A stretch of DNA of 64,000 nucleotides, taken from NCBI RefSeq assembly GCF_022829725.1, contig NZ_JAKSYG010000062.1, positions 1 through 64,000 of the forward strand. Reading direction: 5' to 3'. The notes under the pieces are model-generated. The model was not told the DNA's origin. It worked only from the letters and a program-made list of their open reading frames with translations, and did not search any database. This document shows positions 45,537 through 54,111 of the stretch, piece by piece. Within the stretch, counting starts at the first letter, position 1. Each line of letters starts with the position of its first letter. Made by a program: the position numbers and the translations under genes. This DNA is from Methylobacterium sp. E-005. GTDB lineage: Bacteria > Pseudomonadota > Alphaproteobacteria > Rhizobiales > Beijerinckiaceae.

Positions 45537-46739
45537 ATGCGTCTCACCGCCCTTCGCGGATCGCTCGCCACGGTCGCGATCCTGATCCTGGCCGGTGTGG
45601 TGTCCGCGCAGGGGGCAACTCCCCCGCCTCAACCGGCCGACGGTCCCGGCAGCGTCGGGGATCGTAAGGCTACGGTGGTCAAGCGCCTGCTCGGTCGTGG
45701 CAGCACCAGCAGCTACGCTTTCTACACGGCAGGCTCCGCGCCGGAGACCGGTCGACCGGTCGCCGTGTTCCTGCACGGCTGGGGCATCGTGAATCCGCAG
45801 AGCTACGGAGCCTGGATCGACCATCTGGCCCGGCAGGGCTGGCTCGTGATCCTGCCGCGCTTCCAGGATGTGAACCGGACGCGACCTGCCGATGCACCGG
45901 CCAACGCCGAGGGGCTGGTCAAGGCCACCCTGGCCGACCTCGCTGCCGACCCTGAAGCCAAGCCCGATCTGGGCCGTGTCGCCATGATCGGCCATCTGGC
46001 CGGCGCCCCTCTGGCCATGGATCTCGCGGCGGACGCGAAGGTGCGGGGTCTGCCGACGCCGAAATTGGTCTTCGCGGTCATGCCTGGTGGCATTGCCAGC
46101 GGTCCGAAATCCCGTGGCATCACCCTCGGCGACATCTCGGCGATCGACCCCGCCACGATGATCATCGCCATGGTGGGCGACAAGGATACACGGGCCGCCG
46201 ATCTCGCCGCGAAGCGCCTGCTGCGCGAGGCGAGCTCCGTGCCTATGGACCGCAAGTTGTTCGTGCGGATCCTCTCGGACGACCACGGCTTCCCGGCGCT
46301 CACCGCGACGCTGGCTGCGCCGGCCGGCGTGGACTCGGCCTATGACGGCAGCGCCATCAAGCCCGCACCCGAGCCCAAGGACGCCCCCAAGGACAACCCG
46401 AAGCCGCCGCCGTTCCGTTGGTCGCCCGATATGGCACTGACCGGAGAGCAGCAGACGCTGGTGTCCCAGGTCAATCTCGCCCGGGTGGATGCCCTGGACT
46501 ATCTCGGTTTCTGGAAGGTCTTCGATCTGGCCGCGAGCACGGCCTTCGCCGGTTCGGATGCCGCGGCGCTCAAGAACAACCCGCGGCTCGCCGATATGGA
46601 GCGGTGGAGCGACGGCTGGCCGGTGAAGCGTCTGGTCGTCGAGACCCCGCGCCCAGCCCCGGCGGCTCAGGCCAAGCCGCCTGCCGAGGCCAAGTCCTCT
46701 GCCGAGGCCAAACCCTCCGCGCCTTCGCGTAAACGGTGA
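45537..46739 (+). CDS. Exported alpha/beta-hydrolase-fold protein lacking the nucleophile Ser
   Basis: This 400-residue protein has a signal peptide (SLATVAILILAGVVSAQG) and an alpha/beta-hydrolase core: AVFLHGWGIVNPQSYGAWIDHL, then GRVAMIGHLAGAPLAMDLA where the nucleophile elbow G-x-S-x-G should be. The elbow reads GHLAG, with Leu in the Ser position, so hydrolase activity is doubtful. The C-terminus is a Pro/Ala/Lys-rich tail with repeated PAEAK-like units (AEAKSSAEAKPSAPSRKR). It may be a binding protein or pseudo-enzyme. No direct functional link with neighbours. Confidence 0.75.
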   Translation: MRLTALRGSLATVAILILAGVVSAQGATPPPQPADGPGSVGDRKATVVKRLLGRGSTSSYAFYTAGSAPETGRPVAVFLHGWGIVNPQSYGAWIDHLARQGWLVILPRFQDVNRTRPADAPANAEGLVKATLADLAADPEAKPDLGRVAMIGHLAGAPLAMDLAADAKVRGLPTPKLVFAVMPGGIASGPKSRGITLGDISAIDPATMIIAMVGDKDTRAADLAAKRLLREASSVPMDRKLFVRILSDDHGFPALTATLAAPAGVDSAYDGSAIKPAPEPKDAPKDNPKPPPFRWSPDMALTGEQQTLVSQVNLARVDALDYLGFWKVFDLAASTAFAGSDAAALKNNPRLADMERWSDGWPVKRLVVETPRPAPAAQAKPPAEAKSSAEAKPSAPSRKR

Positions 46740-46812
46740 TACCCATGGCCGGGCAGCTTGGCCTTGGCGCGTGGCTTGCTACGTTGGTCCCGTTCGGAAC
46801 GGGAGCGAAGCC

Positions 46813-47013
46813 ATGCCCGAGTTCGTCGCCAGCCTGCTCGCCGCAGCGGCCTTCTGCCTGACCCTGCTCGCGCTGAATGCGCTCACACGCGTGCTGATCC
46901 AGGCTCATATCGGACCCTCCGATCTGGGAGAGACCGGCTTGCTGCAGGTGGGCGGCGCCCTGGTTGCCGCGCGCGTCGCCTACCGGCGGGCGCCCCACCG
47001 CGAGTTACCCTGA
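46813..47013 (+). CDS. Small hypothetical membrane protein
   Basis: This 66-residue ORF starts at ATG 46813 (MPEFVASLLAAAAFCLTLLAL) with one clear hydrophobic helix followed by a second weaker one (LLQVGGALVAARVAY) and a basic tail. No family recognised. It ends 27 bases before the convergent propeller gene. Confidence 0.5.
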   Translation: MPEFVASLLAAAAFCLTLLALNALTRVLIQAHIGPSDLGETGLLQVGGALVAARVAYRRAPHRELP

Positions 47014-47040
47014 TCGCACCGGGCGCCGGGTCGGGCATGG

Positions 47041-47991
47041 TTATCGGAGAAAGGTCCCGAACGAGCGCGGGCCGTCGCCGGTCGGGATGGTCTTGATCAC
47101 CGTGAGCGTGGCGGCATTGAGGATGCTCAGCGTGTTGTCGCCCCAGTTGGCGACATAGAGGCGGCCATCCGCGTCGGCGCCGATCCCCTCCGGATGATCG
47201 CCGACGTCGATGTCGGCGATCGGCTTGAGCGTTCCGAGATCGAAGACTGTGACGCTGCCGGCATATTGATCGGTGACGAAGCCGCGCCCCTGACTGAGAG
47301 CGATCACGTAGGGACGCCGCCCGGTCGGAACCCGCCCGATCTCGCGGCCCGCGGCAAGGTCGATCACCGAAACATCGTCGCCGGTGACGTTGGCCGTGTA
47401 GGCACGGCCCGCGGCGGCATCGAGGGTGATGCCGAACGGGTGCTGCCCGACCGGGATGGTCTTGGTTTCTCGACGCTTCGCCGCGTCCACGACCGAGACC
47501 GTGTCGGCCTCGCGGTTGGCCACGTAGAGCGTCGCGCCGTCGGGACTGACCGCAATCCCCGATGGGGAGGCGCCGACGGCGATCTCGCCATCGGGAACCA
47601 GGGTGCCATCGTGCGCGCTCAGAACGAACAGGCGGTGCCCGTACCAATCGGCCACGTAGACCCGGCCGCCCCGCGGGTCCGCCGCGATCCCGAGCGGGCC
47701 ACCGGGCAGCGGAACCTCGGACACGAGCTTGCCGGCATCGAGATCGATGATCGCGACGCCATGGCCCTCGGGACGCGTCACATAGGCAAGCCGATGATCG
47801 GCCGACAGGGCGATCCCGGCCGGGGCCCCATCGACCGGGATGCGGCGCACCACCTTGCCGGCGGCAAGGTCCACAACCTCGACCGCGCCGCCGAGCTGCG
47901 CGGTGATGATCGCCTCACGCGCCGGCTCGGCGCGGGCGACGCCGGCCGCAAGGGCGAGGGCGGCGGCGAGCGCCGCCCGGCCCAGGCTCAC
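47041..47991 (-). CDS. Exported YncE-like beta-propeller protein
   Basis: This 316-residue protein has a signal peptide (SLGRAALAAALALAAGVARA) and about seven repeats of the type GIAVSPDGATLYVANREADTVSVVD, the blade pattern of YncE-type 40-residue beta-propellers. In C1 and alcohol-oxidising bacteria, relatives are tied to PQQ-dependent catabolism, and one (LutD) is reported to bind lanthanides. It is the last gene of a minus-strand operon. The start is GTG 47991, overlapping the stop of the MxaD-like gene (GTGA). A second propeller is encoded at 54.1 kb. Confidence 0.85.
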   Translation of the reverse strand: MSLGRAALAAALALAAGVARAEPAREAIITAQLGGAVEVVDLAAGKVVRRIPVDGAPAGIALSADHRLAYVTRPEGHGVAIIDLDAGKLVSEVPLPGGPLGIAADPRGGRVYVADWYGHRLFVLSAHDGTLVPDGEIAVGASPSGIAVSPDGATLYVANREADTVSVVDAAKRRETKTIPVGQHPFGITLDAAAGRAYTANVTGDDVSVIDLAAGREIGRVPTGRRPYVIALSQGRGFVTDQYAGSVTVFDLGTLKPIADIDVGDHPEGIGADADGRLYVANWGDNTLSILNAATLTVIKTIPTGDGPRSFGTFLR

Positions 47992-48521
47992 GAGCCCTTC
48001 TCGACCTTGGCCTTCAGGTTGGCGAGGCTCGCCTTGATCCAGTCGCCGACGCCCTTCTCGGAGGCCTCGTCGTTGAGTTCGGGCGGCGGATCGTTGTTCA
48101 TATAGCCGCGGTAGAAGGCCGCCTTCCACTCGACCTTCGACTTGGCATCGCCCTCCGGCTCAACCGTGATCGTGGCCGAGTAGTCGTTGGCCGGCAGATC
48201 CTTCACGTCGACCTTGTCGATGTAGTACGAAAACAGCTTGTCATCGGGCTTGTACTTGTTGCTGGTCTCGGAGATCTGATCGCCGTTCTTGAGCGTCAGC
48301 ACCCGCTTGAACTTACCGACCGGATCGCCGTTCAGCTCGGTCTTGGTGACATTCTGCATCCAGTCCGCGTTCTTGAGGTCGCCGACCACTGCCCAGACCT
48401 TGTCGGCCGGCGCGTTGATCTCGATCGACTCGTGGATCTTGCGCCGCGTCGGGCCGTGGGCCTGCGCGGTCGCAGCGACAAGCGCCGCGGTGGCCGCCAG
48501 GGCCAGGGTGATTTTTTTCAT
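47988..48521 (-). CDS. MxaD-like SRPBCC-fold exported protein
   Basis: This 177-residue protein has a signal peptide (MKKITLALAATAALVAATAQA) directly followed by HGPTRRKIHESIEINAPADK and VWAVVGDLKNADWMQN, then LTLKNGDQISETSNKY. This is the pattern of MxaD, an SRPBCC/START-fold periplasmic protein encoded in methanol dehydrogenase clusters and reported to help electron transfer from methanol dehydrogenase to cytochrome cL. Here it lies not beside mxaF but in an operon with one-carbon carrier biosynthesis genes. The family is assigned by recalled similarity. Confidence 0.8.
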   Translation of the reverse strand: MKKITLALAATAALVAATAQAHGPTRRKIHESIEINAPADKVWAVVGDLKNADWMQNVTKTELNGDPVGKFKRVLTLKNGDQISETSNKYKPDDKLFSYYIDKVDVKDLPANDYSATITVEPEGDAKSKVEWKAAFYRGYMNNDPPPELNDEASEKGVGDWIKASLANLKAKVEKGS

Positions 48522-48542
48522 TGCGTCCTACTCCTCCCGCGA

Positions 48543-49133
48543 TCAGCGGTCGTCACGACCGAGGATCCGCGCCTCGGGGCCAAGAGCCGCCGCGACCTTG
48601 TCCTCGATCCAGCCCCAGGCCTCGCGCTCGCGGGGTCCGGCAGTCTTGCCCACGGCGATGGCGAGATAGGCCATCTCCGTCAACACCTTCTCGGGTTCCA
48701 GCATGTGGAGCCGGGTGGAAAGAACAGCGGCCTCCAGAACCGCCGCCTGCGCGCGGTTATAGCCGATGAACGGCGCGTGTGCCGCGCTGTGGACCATGCG
48801 GCCGCGGAAGCGCGGCCGGACCTCGTGATCCTCGACCGCCGCGACCTCGAACTCGGCATGGCCGAAGCTATCGGCGAGGCGCCGGCCCGCGATGGCATCG
48901 CAGGCGACGGTCGGCCAATCCCGCCGCCCCGTGACCGTCCCGGCGATCACCCGGATATCCCGCGGGCTGGAAGCCGCGAAGCACGGATTCGTTTCCAGGT
49001 TGACGATGGTCGGCGAAGGGCGGAACGGCGCCAGCACGTAGCCGTCTTCCTCGCCGATCAGCCCGAAGGGCACGAGGTGTAACTCGCCGGCCGGCGAGAG
49101 GGTCGTGACGATGGTCTCCAGGATCAGCGGCAT
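48543..49133 (-). CDS. DUF447-family protein, C1-carrier biosynthesis context
   Basis: This 196-residue cytoplasmic protein begins MPLILETIVTTLSPAGELHL and has VLAPFRPSPTIVNLETNP and HAPFIGYNRAQAAVLEAAVL, as in DUF447 proteins. These occur in methanogenic archaea and in methylotrophs that use tetrahydromethanopterin, and have a flavin-reductase-like split-barrel fold. The exact reaction is not known to me. It lies 4 bases after the DHPS-like gene and 21 bases before the MxaD-like gene in one operon. Confidence 0.8.
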   Translation of the reverse strand: MPLILETIVTTLSPAGELHLVPFGLIGEEDGYVLAPFRPSPTIVNLETNPCFAASSPRDIRVIAGTVTGRRDWPTVACDAIAGRRLADSFGHAEFEVAAVEDHEVRPRFRGRMVHSAAHAPFIGYNRAQAAVLEAAVLSTRLHMLEPEKVLTEMAYLAIAVGKTAGPREREAWGWIEDKVAAALGPEARILGRDDR

Positions 49134-49137
49134 CGGC

Positions 49138-50700
49138 TCACGCCTGATCGACCGGAACCAGCCGGCCGCAGACCAGCTTGGTTTTCGGTTCCTGCGGTCG
49201 CTCCGGAGACGCCTCCGAGCGGGCCGCCGTTTCCGGAACGACCTCGGGCGGATCCTCGTCGACCTCGGGCGTCACGAGCCGTGCATCCCGGGTGCCGGGG
49301 GGCGGTGCATCAGGTCCGGAATGGCGCGTGTGACCGGCCTTCTTGAAGGCGGTGGCGTCCTCGACCTCGGCGTCGGCGGCACAACCCCAATCCAATGGCT
49401 CGTCCTGCACATAGCGCTTGCCGAGCCGCCACGCGGTCTCGGCCTTGGCGAGCTCCGCGCCGAGATAGAAAGCGTGGGCGCCGTCGCTGGCGACTTCAAG
49501 TTCGGGGAAGAACGCCATCGCGTCGGTGCCGACCCTGTGGATGTCGCGGTTGTAGACGTGGATGCCGTCCTCCGCGACGGCGATCCGGTAGTTGGGATCG
49601 CGGACCTCCGCGGCGGCCTGGGCGATCTCCTCTGCCGTCTGCACGAAGGGTCGCTTGTCGTGAAGCCCCAGCAGTGCCCGGCCGTAGCCCTTGGGCAGGG
49701 CTGAATCCGCCTTGGCGGCGTACATGACCCGCCGGGCCGCGTCGTGCTCCTCGACGGTGCGGCGGGTGTGGTTGGACACCTGCACGATCAGCACATTCTG
49801 GATCGCCAGTTCCGAGCACATGCCCACGAGGAGCGCGGTGACGCCGAGGGAATCGGCCTCCGTCAGCTCCGTGAGGTTGCCGGTGCCCATCATCATGGCG
49901 ATGTCGGGCCAGCGGTTGCGGGTGTCGCGATAGCGGGCGATCGAATCCACGAAGCCGTGGTGGATCGGCTCCAGGATCGGATCGGCGAGGAACGGCCGGC
50001 CGGCCTCGCGCATCCGCGCGATCGCCCGGTCGAGGGAGGGCAGATCGTCGGGGCGCGTCGGCACGAGCACGGGGACCGCGTCGGTCTCGAAGGCGAGGTC
50101 GAGGGTGTCCTCGTTGAGGCTCAGCAGGAAGTCGGCCCCGGCCTCGGCACCCCGGGCCAGTTCGTCGCGCGAGAAGGAATCGACGCTGACCTTGAGCCCG
50201 GCGCCCTTCAGGGCGCGCACGGAATCCTCCAGATGCGGAAAAGACGTGTCGGGTAGACCGCCGAGATCGATCACGTCGGCGCCCCTCCGGGCAAGGTCCT
50301 GCCCCTTGGCCAGGATCTCGGCGACGCTCATCTTCGAGGCATCGACGATCTCGGAAAAGATCCGGAGGTCGTGGCGGGAAAGATCGATCTTTCGGGCCGA
50401 GAGCCCCAGCCAAGCCGGGAGATCGACCACCTCGTCCGGGCCGCGCTCCACAGGCACGCCGAAATGGGCTGCCAAATGCTCCGGATTCGCCCGGCAGCGG
50501 CCGGGCAGGATCACGCGCGTCGCGCCCTGGGGCAGCGCGACCCGGCGGCGGATGATCTCCTCGGTCATCAGCGCGGCGACCTTCACGCCGGCATCCGCGA
50601 TGCTCCAGCGGAATTTGTCCGGCAGCCCAGCCGCGACCTTTTCCAGCCTGGCCCGGGCGAGACGGCCTGTCACGAAGACGATGTGCTCGGGCGCGCTCAC
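49138..50700 (-). CDS. Dihydropteroate synthase-like protein (archaeal type), C1-carrier biosynthesis
   Basis: This 520-residue protein has an N-terminal domain of about 150 residues (IVFVTGRLARARLEKVAAGL to FGVPVERGPDEVVDLP, DUF6513-like) and a TIM-barrel pterin-binding-like domain with AEILAKGQDLARRGADVIDLGG. It also has GLKVSVDSFSRDELARGAEAG, DFLLSLNEDT and a long C-terminal extension. Homologues are found in methanogens and in tetrahydromethanopterin-using methylotrophs, where the genes cluster with C1-carrier biosynthesis. The start is GTG 50700 overlapping the stop of the kinase gene. The precise step is not established here. Confidence 0.85.
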   Translation of the reverse strand: MSAPEHIVFVTGRLARARLEKVAAGLPDKFRWSIADAGVKVAALMTEEIIRRRVALPQGATRVILPGRCRANPEHLAAHFGVPVERGPDEVVDLPAWLGLSARKIDLSRHDLRIFSEIVDASKMSVAEILAKGQDLARRGADVIDLGGLPDTSFPHLEDSVRALKGAGLKVSVDSFSRDELARGAEAGADFLLSLNEDTLDLAFETDAVPVLVPTRPDDLPSLDRAIARMREAGRPFLADPILEPIHHGFVDSIARYRDTRNRWPDIAMMMGTGNLTELTEADSLGVTALLVGMCSELAIQNVLIVQVSNHTRRTVEEHDAARRVMYAAKADSALPKGYGRALLGLHDKRPFVQTAEEIAQAAAEVRDPNYRIAVAEDGIHVYNRDIHRVGTDAMAFFPELEVASDGAHAFYLGAELAKAETAWRLGKRYVQDEPLDWGCAADAEVEDATAFKKAGHTRHSGPDAPPPGTRDARLVTPEVDEDPPEVVPETAARSEASPERPQEPKTKLVCGRLVPVDQA

Positions 50701-51272
50701 GCGGCATCCCTCGGCGCGATGGCGACGCGTCCGGCCGGCCCCCAGATCTCGATCGGGCCGCCGTAACGGGCCGCGAAGGCCGGGAACGCCGCGTCCACGA
50801 GCCCGCTCCCTGCGAGGGCGGTGGCGTCCTGCCCCGGCGTTGCATCGATGGATTTCACCAGCACGCAGCGTTTCGCGGCGACCCGCCCGGCGAGCCAGAG
50901 GGCGAGACTGTCGGAGGTTACGTCCCAGGTCTCAGGGATGTCGGGATGGCCGTCGCGCAGGGCGCGCGGATTCCAGACACGTGCCGTCGCGGACGCGGTC
51001 TCGGTCCAGGGCTCCAGGGTGTGGACGAGGCGCGGCTCGACCCCGCGGAAGATCCCGGCCGCGTCGCTCATGGCATCCAGGGCCCTTCGGTGGGCTTCCG
51101 CGTCGGTGAAACCCTCCCGCGCCTGCGCGGCCCGCACGAGGCCCGCGAAGGTGCCCCCACCCGGAACGACGATACAGCGTCCGTGAGCGCCGTCCGCGAT
51201 CGCGGCCAGCAGCACGCGACGACGGTGGGGGTCCGCCTCCAAGCTGCCTCCGATCTTGATGACGGAGATCAC
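50697..51272 (-). CDS. MfnE-like amino-acid-kinase-fold protein (furan phosphate kinase type)
   Basis: This 191-residue protein has the amino-acid-kinase fold: VIKIGGSLEADPHRRRVLLAA at the start, then CIVVPGGGTFAGLVRAAQAREG and DSLALWLAGRVAAKRCVLVKS. MfnE in archaea phosphorylates 5-(aminomethyl)-3-furanmethanol phosphate during methanofuran synthesis. Methylotrophs have related genes next to mfnB for methylofuran. GTG 51272 overlaps the stop of the mfnB-like gene and its own stop overlaps the DHPS-like start, so the three genes are tightly coupled. Confidence 0.82.
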   Translation of the reverse strand: MISVIKIGGSLEADPHRRRVLLAAIADGAHGRCIVVPGGGTFAGLVRAAQAREGFTDAEAHRRALDAMSDAAGIFRGVEPRLVHTLEPWTETASATARVWNPRALRDGHPDIPETWDVTSDSLALWLAGRVAAKRCVLVKSIDATPGQDATALAGSGLVDAAFPAFAARYGGPIEIWGPAGRVAIAPRDAA

Positions 51273-51970
51273 GCGGCGTCCCGCTGATTGGGTCGGAGCG
51301 CACGCAGCGCCTCGGCGACCCGCAGCGGGTCGATGCCGTTGCGCCGGTCGAAATCGCGGCAGAGACCACCGCGGAAGCCGAGATAATCCGGCGCGTGTTC
51401 CGCCAGCGGCGCGATGTCGATAACGCGGAGTGAACCGGCAAGGCCGCTCATCAGGCCAAGGGCGCGGCAGGCCTGGGTGAAGGCCGCCAGATCGCCGGGC
51501 GGCGCCAGATCGGGCAGTCGTGCACCGTGCTTGCCGGCGGTATCGATCATGGCGCCCGCAAACCCCGCTCGGGCCAGGCCTGGGATCAGGGCGGCGGCTG
51601 GGCCGTCCTCGACGAACAGGACGGCGATCAGACGGTTCGGAGCTGCCGCCGCAAGATCCGCGAACGCGGCGGGCTCGCGGCGGCGGCCCGCATCAAGACC
51701 GGTCTTCACCCAATCGACCCCGGTGGCTGCCATGGCGGCAATCGCCGCGGGCGCCGGATCGGCGACCGCGCTGGTCACCGCTCCGCCGGCGACCCGCGCC
51801 ACGATCTCGCGCACGTCGCTGCAGGCTAGGGCGCCCAACGCGCCACGCTCAGGATCCTTGGCGTCGATCAGGTCGGCGCCCGCGAGTCGTGCGGCCTCCG
51901 CTTCCGCCGGATCGCGGACGCTGACGAGCAGACGGGGCAGGGGGCGGAGCGGGGTGGAAGACGCGTGCAC
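51269..51970 (-). CDS. MfnB-like (5-formylfuran-3-yl)methyl phosphate synthase
   Basis: This 233-residue TIM-barrel protein belongs to the DUF556 family. Its blocks LLVSVRDPAEAEAARLAGAD, LIDAKDPERGALGAL (with the active-site Lys of the D-x-K-x-P motif) and VDWVKTGLDAG resemble MfnB, which condenses two glyceraldehyde-3-phosphate molecules to the furan ring of methanofuran. In methylotrophs the product would feed methylofuran, the formyl carrier of formaldehyde oxidation. The start is GTG 51970; the preceding exported-protein gene ends 28 bases upstream. Confidence 0.86.
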   Translation of the reverse strand: MHASSTPLRPLPRLLVSVRDPAEAEAARLAGADLIDAKDPERGALGALACSDVREIVARVAGGAVTSAVADPAPAAIAAMAATGVDWVKTGLDAGRRREPAAFADLAAAAPNRLIAVLFVEDGPAAALIPGLARAGFAGAMIDTAGKHGARLPDLAPPGDLAAFTQACRALGLMSGLAGSLRVIDIAPLAEHAPDYLGFRGGLCRDFDRRNGIDPLRVAEALRALRPNQRDAA

Positions 51971-51998
51971 GAATGACTCAGGACGCTGATGGATAGCC

Positions 51999-52526
51999 TC
52001 AGGACTTCCCGGGCAGCGGCTCGGCGAGCAGGCGGTTCTTCACCACCCAGCGCATCGCGTGGGCCCAGGTATCGTCGGTGTCGGCCCGGATCGTGACCTG
52101 CCCGCCGCGCACCACCTTGCCAGTGTCGGCCTCGGCGATGGTGACGGTCAGGTTGAAGATCTGACCCGATCCCTTCTCCACATAACCCGTCGCGACGAGG
52201 TCCGCACCCAGGCTCTTGCCGATCTCCGCCGCGCAGCCGTTGCATTTGTAGAGCGGCCCCTCCTTGGCCACGGTGTCGGCCTTCGGCGCCGTGTCGATGA
52301 TCTCCAGCCCGGCCTGATCGTGCAGGGCCTTGCGCAGCTCATCGGTGACGAGCGTCAGCTTCTTGGTGTCGGCCGGTCGCGCCCGCGCGCCATAGGAAGC
52401 CCCGGGCTCGAACAGCTCCACCGGAAACACGGCAGCCTTCTCGGCAGCCAGCGCGGCGCCGGGCAGGACGGCCGCGAGGGCGAGGAGACCGCAGGCGGTC
52501 GCCGCATGGAGGGACAGGTGACGCAT
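51999..52526 (-). CDS. Exported DUF3280-like protein
   Basis: This 175-residue protein has a signal peptide (ATACGLLALAAVLPGAALAA) and a domain with KAAVFPVELFEPGASYGARARPADTKKL, KCNGCAAEIGKSLGADLVATGYVEK (a CxxC pair) and NLTVTIAEADTGKVVRGGQV. It resembles DUF2380/DUF3280-type proteins found in methylotrophs; the function is unknown. It is the first gene of the minus-strand operon. ATG 52526 has GAGAGGAAC upstream. A 7-3-7 inverted repeat at 52553-52569 in its leader is a candidate regulatory hairpin. Confidence 0.75.
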   Translation of the reverse strand: MRHLSLHAATACGLLALAAVLPGAALAAEKAAVFPVELFEPGASYGARARPADTKKLTLVTDELRKALHDQAGLEIIDTAPKADTVAKEGPLYKCNGCAAEIGKSLGADLVATGYVEKGSGQIFNLTVTIAEADTGKVVRGGQVTIRADTDDTWAHAMRWVVKNRLLAEPLPGKS

Positions 52527-52552
52527 GGGCGGAGCGTTCCTCTCGACGATCC

Positions 52553-52569
52553 GGCCGCTTCGAGCGGCC
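52553..52569. promoter_or_regulatory. Inverted repeat between the two divergent C1/PQQ operons
   Basis: ggccgct, tcg, agcggcc is a perfect 7-bp inverted repeat with a 3-base centre, 27 bases upstream of the minus-strand operon start. It could be an operator or a leader hairpin. The divergent region 52527-52739 must hold the promoters of both operons; no other element is clear. Confidence 0.4.
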
Positions 52570-52739
52570 TCTCTCGGCCCATAGGTCGGGCGACGGGACA
52601 CTTTGGCAATGTACTTCCCGGTCGGCCTGATCCACGAGGGGCCTCCGCACGGTCGGTCACGCGATCGTCGCGAACGTGAACGGCGCAGCGACAGGCCGCA
52701 CTAGAGCGGTCGGGACGGAAACTGATAGAGGCCGTGCCT

Positions 52740-53975
52740 ATGCACAATCCTGCAGCCGAGATACGCGTCCGTTCCCCGGCACAGCGGCAATGGCTTCGGG
52801 CCGGCCTCGCCGTGCTGGCCCTGGTGCCGTTCTCGGCCTGGGCGCAGCAGCCGGCGCCCCAGCCCCTCGACACCTCGATCGGCCTGATCTACCGGCCCCA
52901 GCCCGCCCCGTCCTCCTACGATGCCGAAGCTGCACCCGAGGATGAGGGGCTGGCTGGCGCCAAGATGGGCATCGCCGACAACAACACCACCGGCCGGTTC
53001 ACCAAGCAGACCTACACCCTCGACGATATCGCGCTGACGGACGACAAGCCAGATCCGGTCGCCGCCGCCAAGGAGCTGGTGGCGAAGGGCATCCGCTACC
53101 TCGTCCTGGCGCTGCCGGCCGATGCCGTGCTGGCGGTATCCGACGCCGTGAAGGATACCGGCACTGTAGTGCTCAATGCCGGCGCCCCGGATGATCGGCT
53201 GCGCGGGGCGGAGTGCCGGGCCAACGTGTTCCACATCCTGCCCTCCCGGGCGATGCTCACCGACGCTCTGGCGCAGTACCTGACGGTCATGCGCTGGCGG
53301 AAAATCTTCCTGATCGTCGGACCGACCGAGGCCGACAAGGCCTATGCTGACGCAGTGCGCAACTCCGCACGCAAATTCGCCCTCAAGATCACTGCGGAGA
53401 AACCCTGGACCTTCGGGCCGTTGGCCAAAGCGCGGGGCGATACTCCGACCCGCGCAGAGGCGATGGTGTTCACCCGGGGGCTCGACTACGACATGGCGAT
53501 CGTGGCCGACGAGGAGGGCGACTGGGGCGACTACGTTCCCTATCGCACAGTGGATCCCAGGCCCGTCGGCGGCACCCAGGCCCTGACTCCGACCACGTGG
53601 TCCCCCGTCCTTGAAACCTGGGGCGCCGCACAGGCGCAGAACCGGTTCCGCCGGCTGGCCGGGCGGCTGATGCGACCGCTCGATTATCAGGTCTGGGCCG
53701 CGGTGCGAACGGTCGGCGAGGCGGTGACCGCCAAGAAGACCAACGATCCGGCCGTGATCGCGCCCTATCTCGTCGAGCCTGAGTTCACGCTGCCGGCCTA
53801 CAAGGGTGTGCCGCTGAGCTTCCGTCCCTGGGACCACCAGCTGCGGCAGGCGATCATCGTGGTCCAGCCGAAAGCGTTGGTCTCGGTGGCCCCCGAGCAG
53901 GGCTTCCTGCATCAGCGCACGCCGCTCGACACACTCGGGGTGGATCTCCCCGAAACCACCTGCAAGTTCAAGTGA
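52740..53975 (+). CDS. PQQ/lanthanide-associated ABC transporter substrate-binding protein (LutA/PedA-like)
   Basis: This 411-residue periplasmic binding protein has a signal (GLAVLALVPFSAWAQQ) and then a type I binding-protein-like fold (IGLIYRPQPAPSSYDAEAAP, KMGIADNNTTGRFTKQTY, AKGIRYLVLALPADAV). The recognisable relatives are the binding proteins of PQQ-dependent alcohol dehydrogenase systems (TIGR03863 type), including LutA/PedA proteins linked to lanthanide uptake and a reported PQQ binder (PqqT). The ligand here is therefore likely a lanthanide-related chelate or PQQ, unproven. ATG 52740 has a better Shine-Dalgarno spacing than GTG 52734. Confidence 0.82.
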   Translation: MHNPAAEIRVRSPAQRQWLRAGLAVLALVPFSAWAQQPAPQPLDTSIGLIYRPQPAPSSYDAEAAPEDEGLAGAKMGIADNNTTGRFTKQTYTLDDIALTDDKPDPVAAAKELVAKGIRYLVLALPADAVLAVSDAVKDTGTVVLNAGAPDDRLRGAECRANVFHILPSRAMLTDALAQYLTVMRWRKIFLIVGPTEADKAYADAVRNSARKFALKITAEKPWTFGPLAKARGDTPTRAEAMVFTRGLDYDMAIVADEEGDWGDYVPYRTVDPRPVGGTQALTPTTWSPVLETWGAAQAQNRFRRLAGRLMRPLDYQVWAAVRTVGEAVTAKKTNDPAVIAPYLVEPEFTLPAYKGVPLSFRPWDHQLRQAIIVVQPKALVSVAPEQGFLHQRTPLDTLGVDLPETTCKFK

Positions 53976-54111
53976 GCGGAGTACCTGCGGCGTTGACGAG
54001 CGGCCGAGACTCTCGCAACACGCGGATATCGCACTACTATCGCCCCGCAAGAACGTTCCCGGATCGAGCACCGTCACGGGACGCCGGGAAGATTTCAGGG
54101 AAGGGAAAGGC

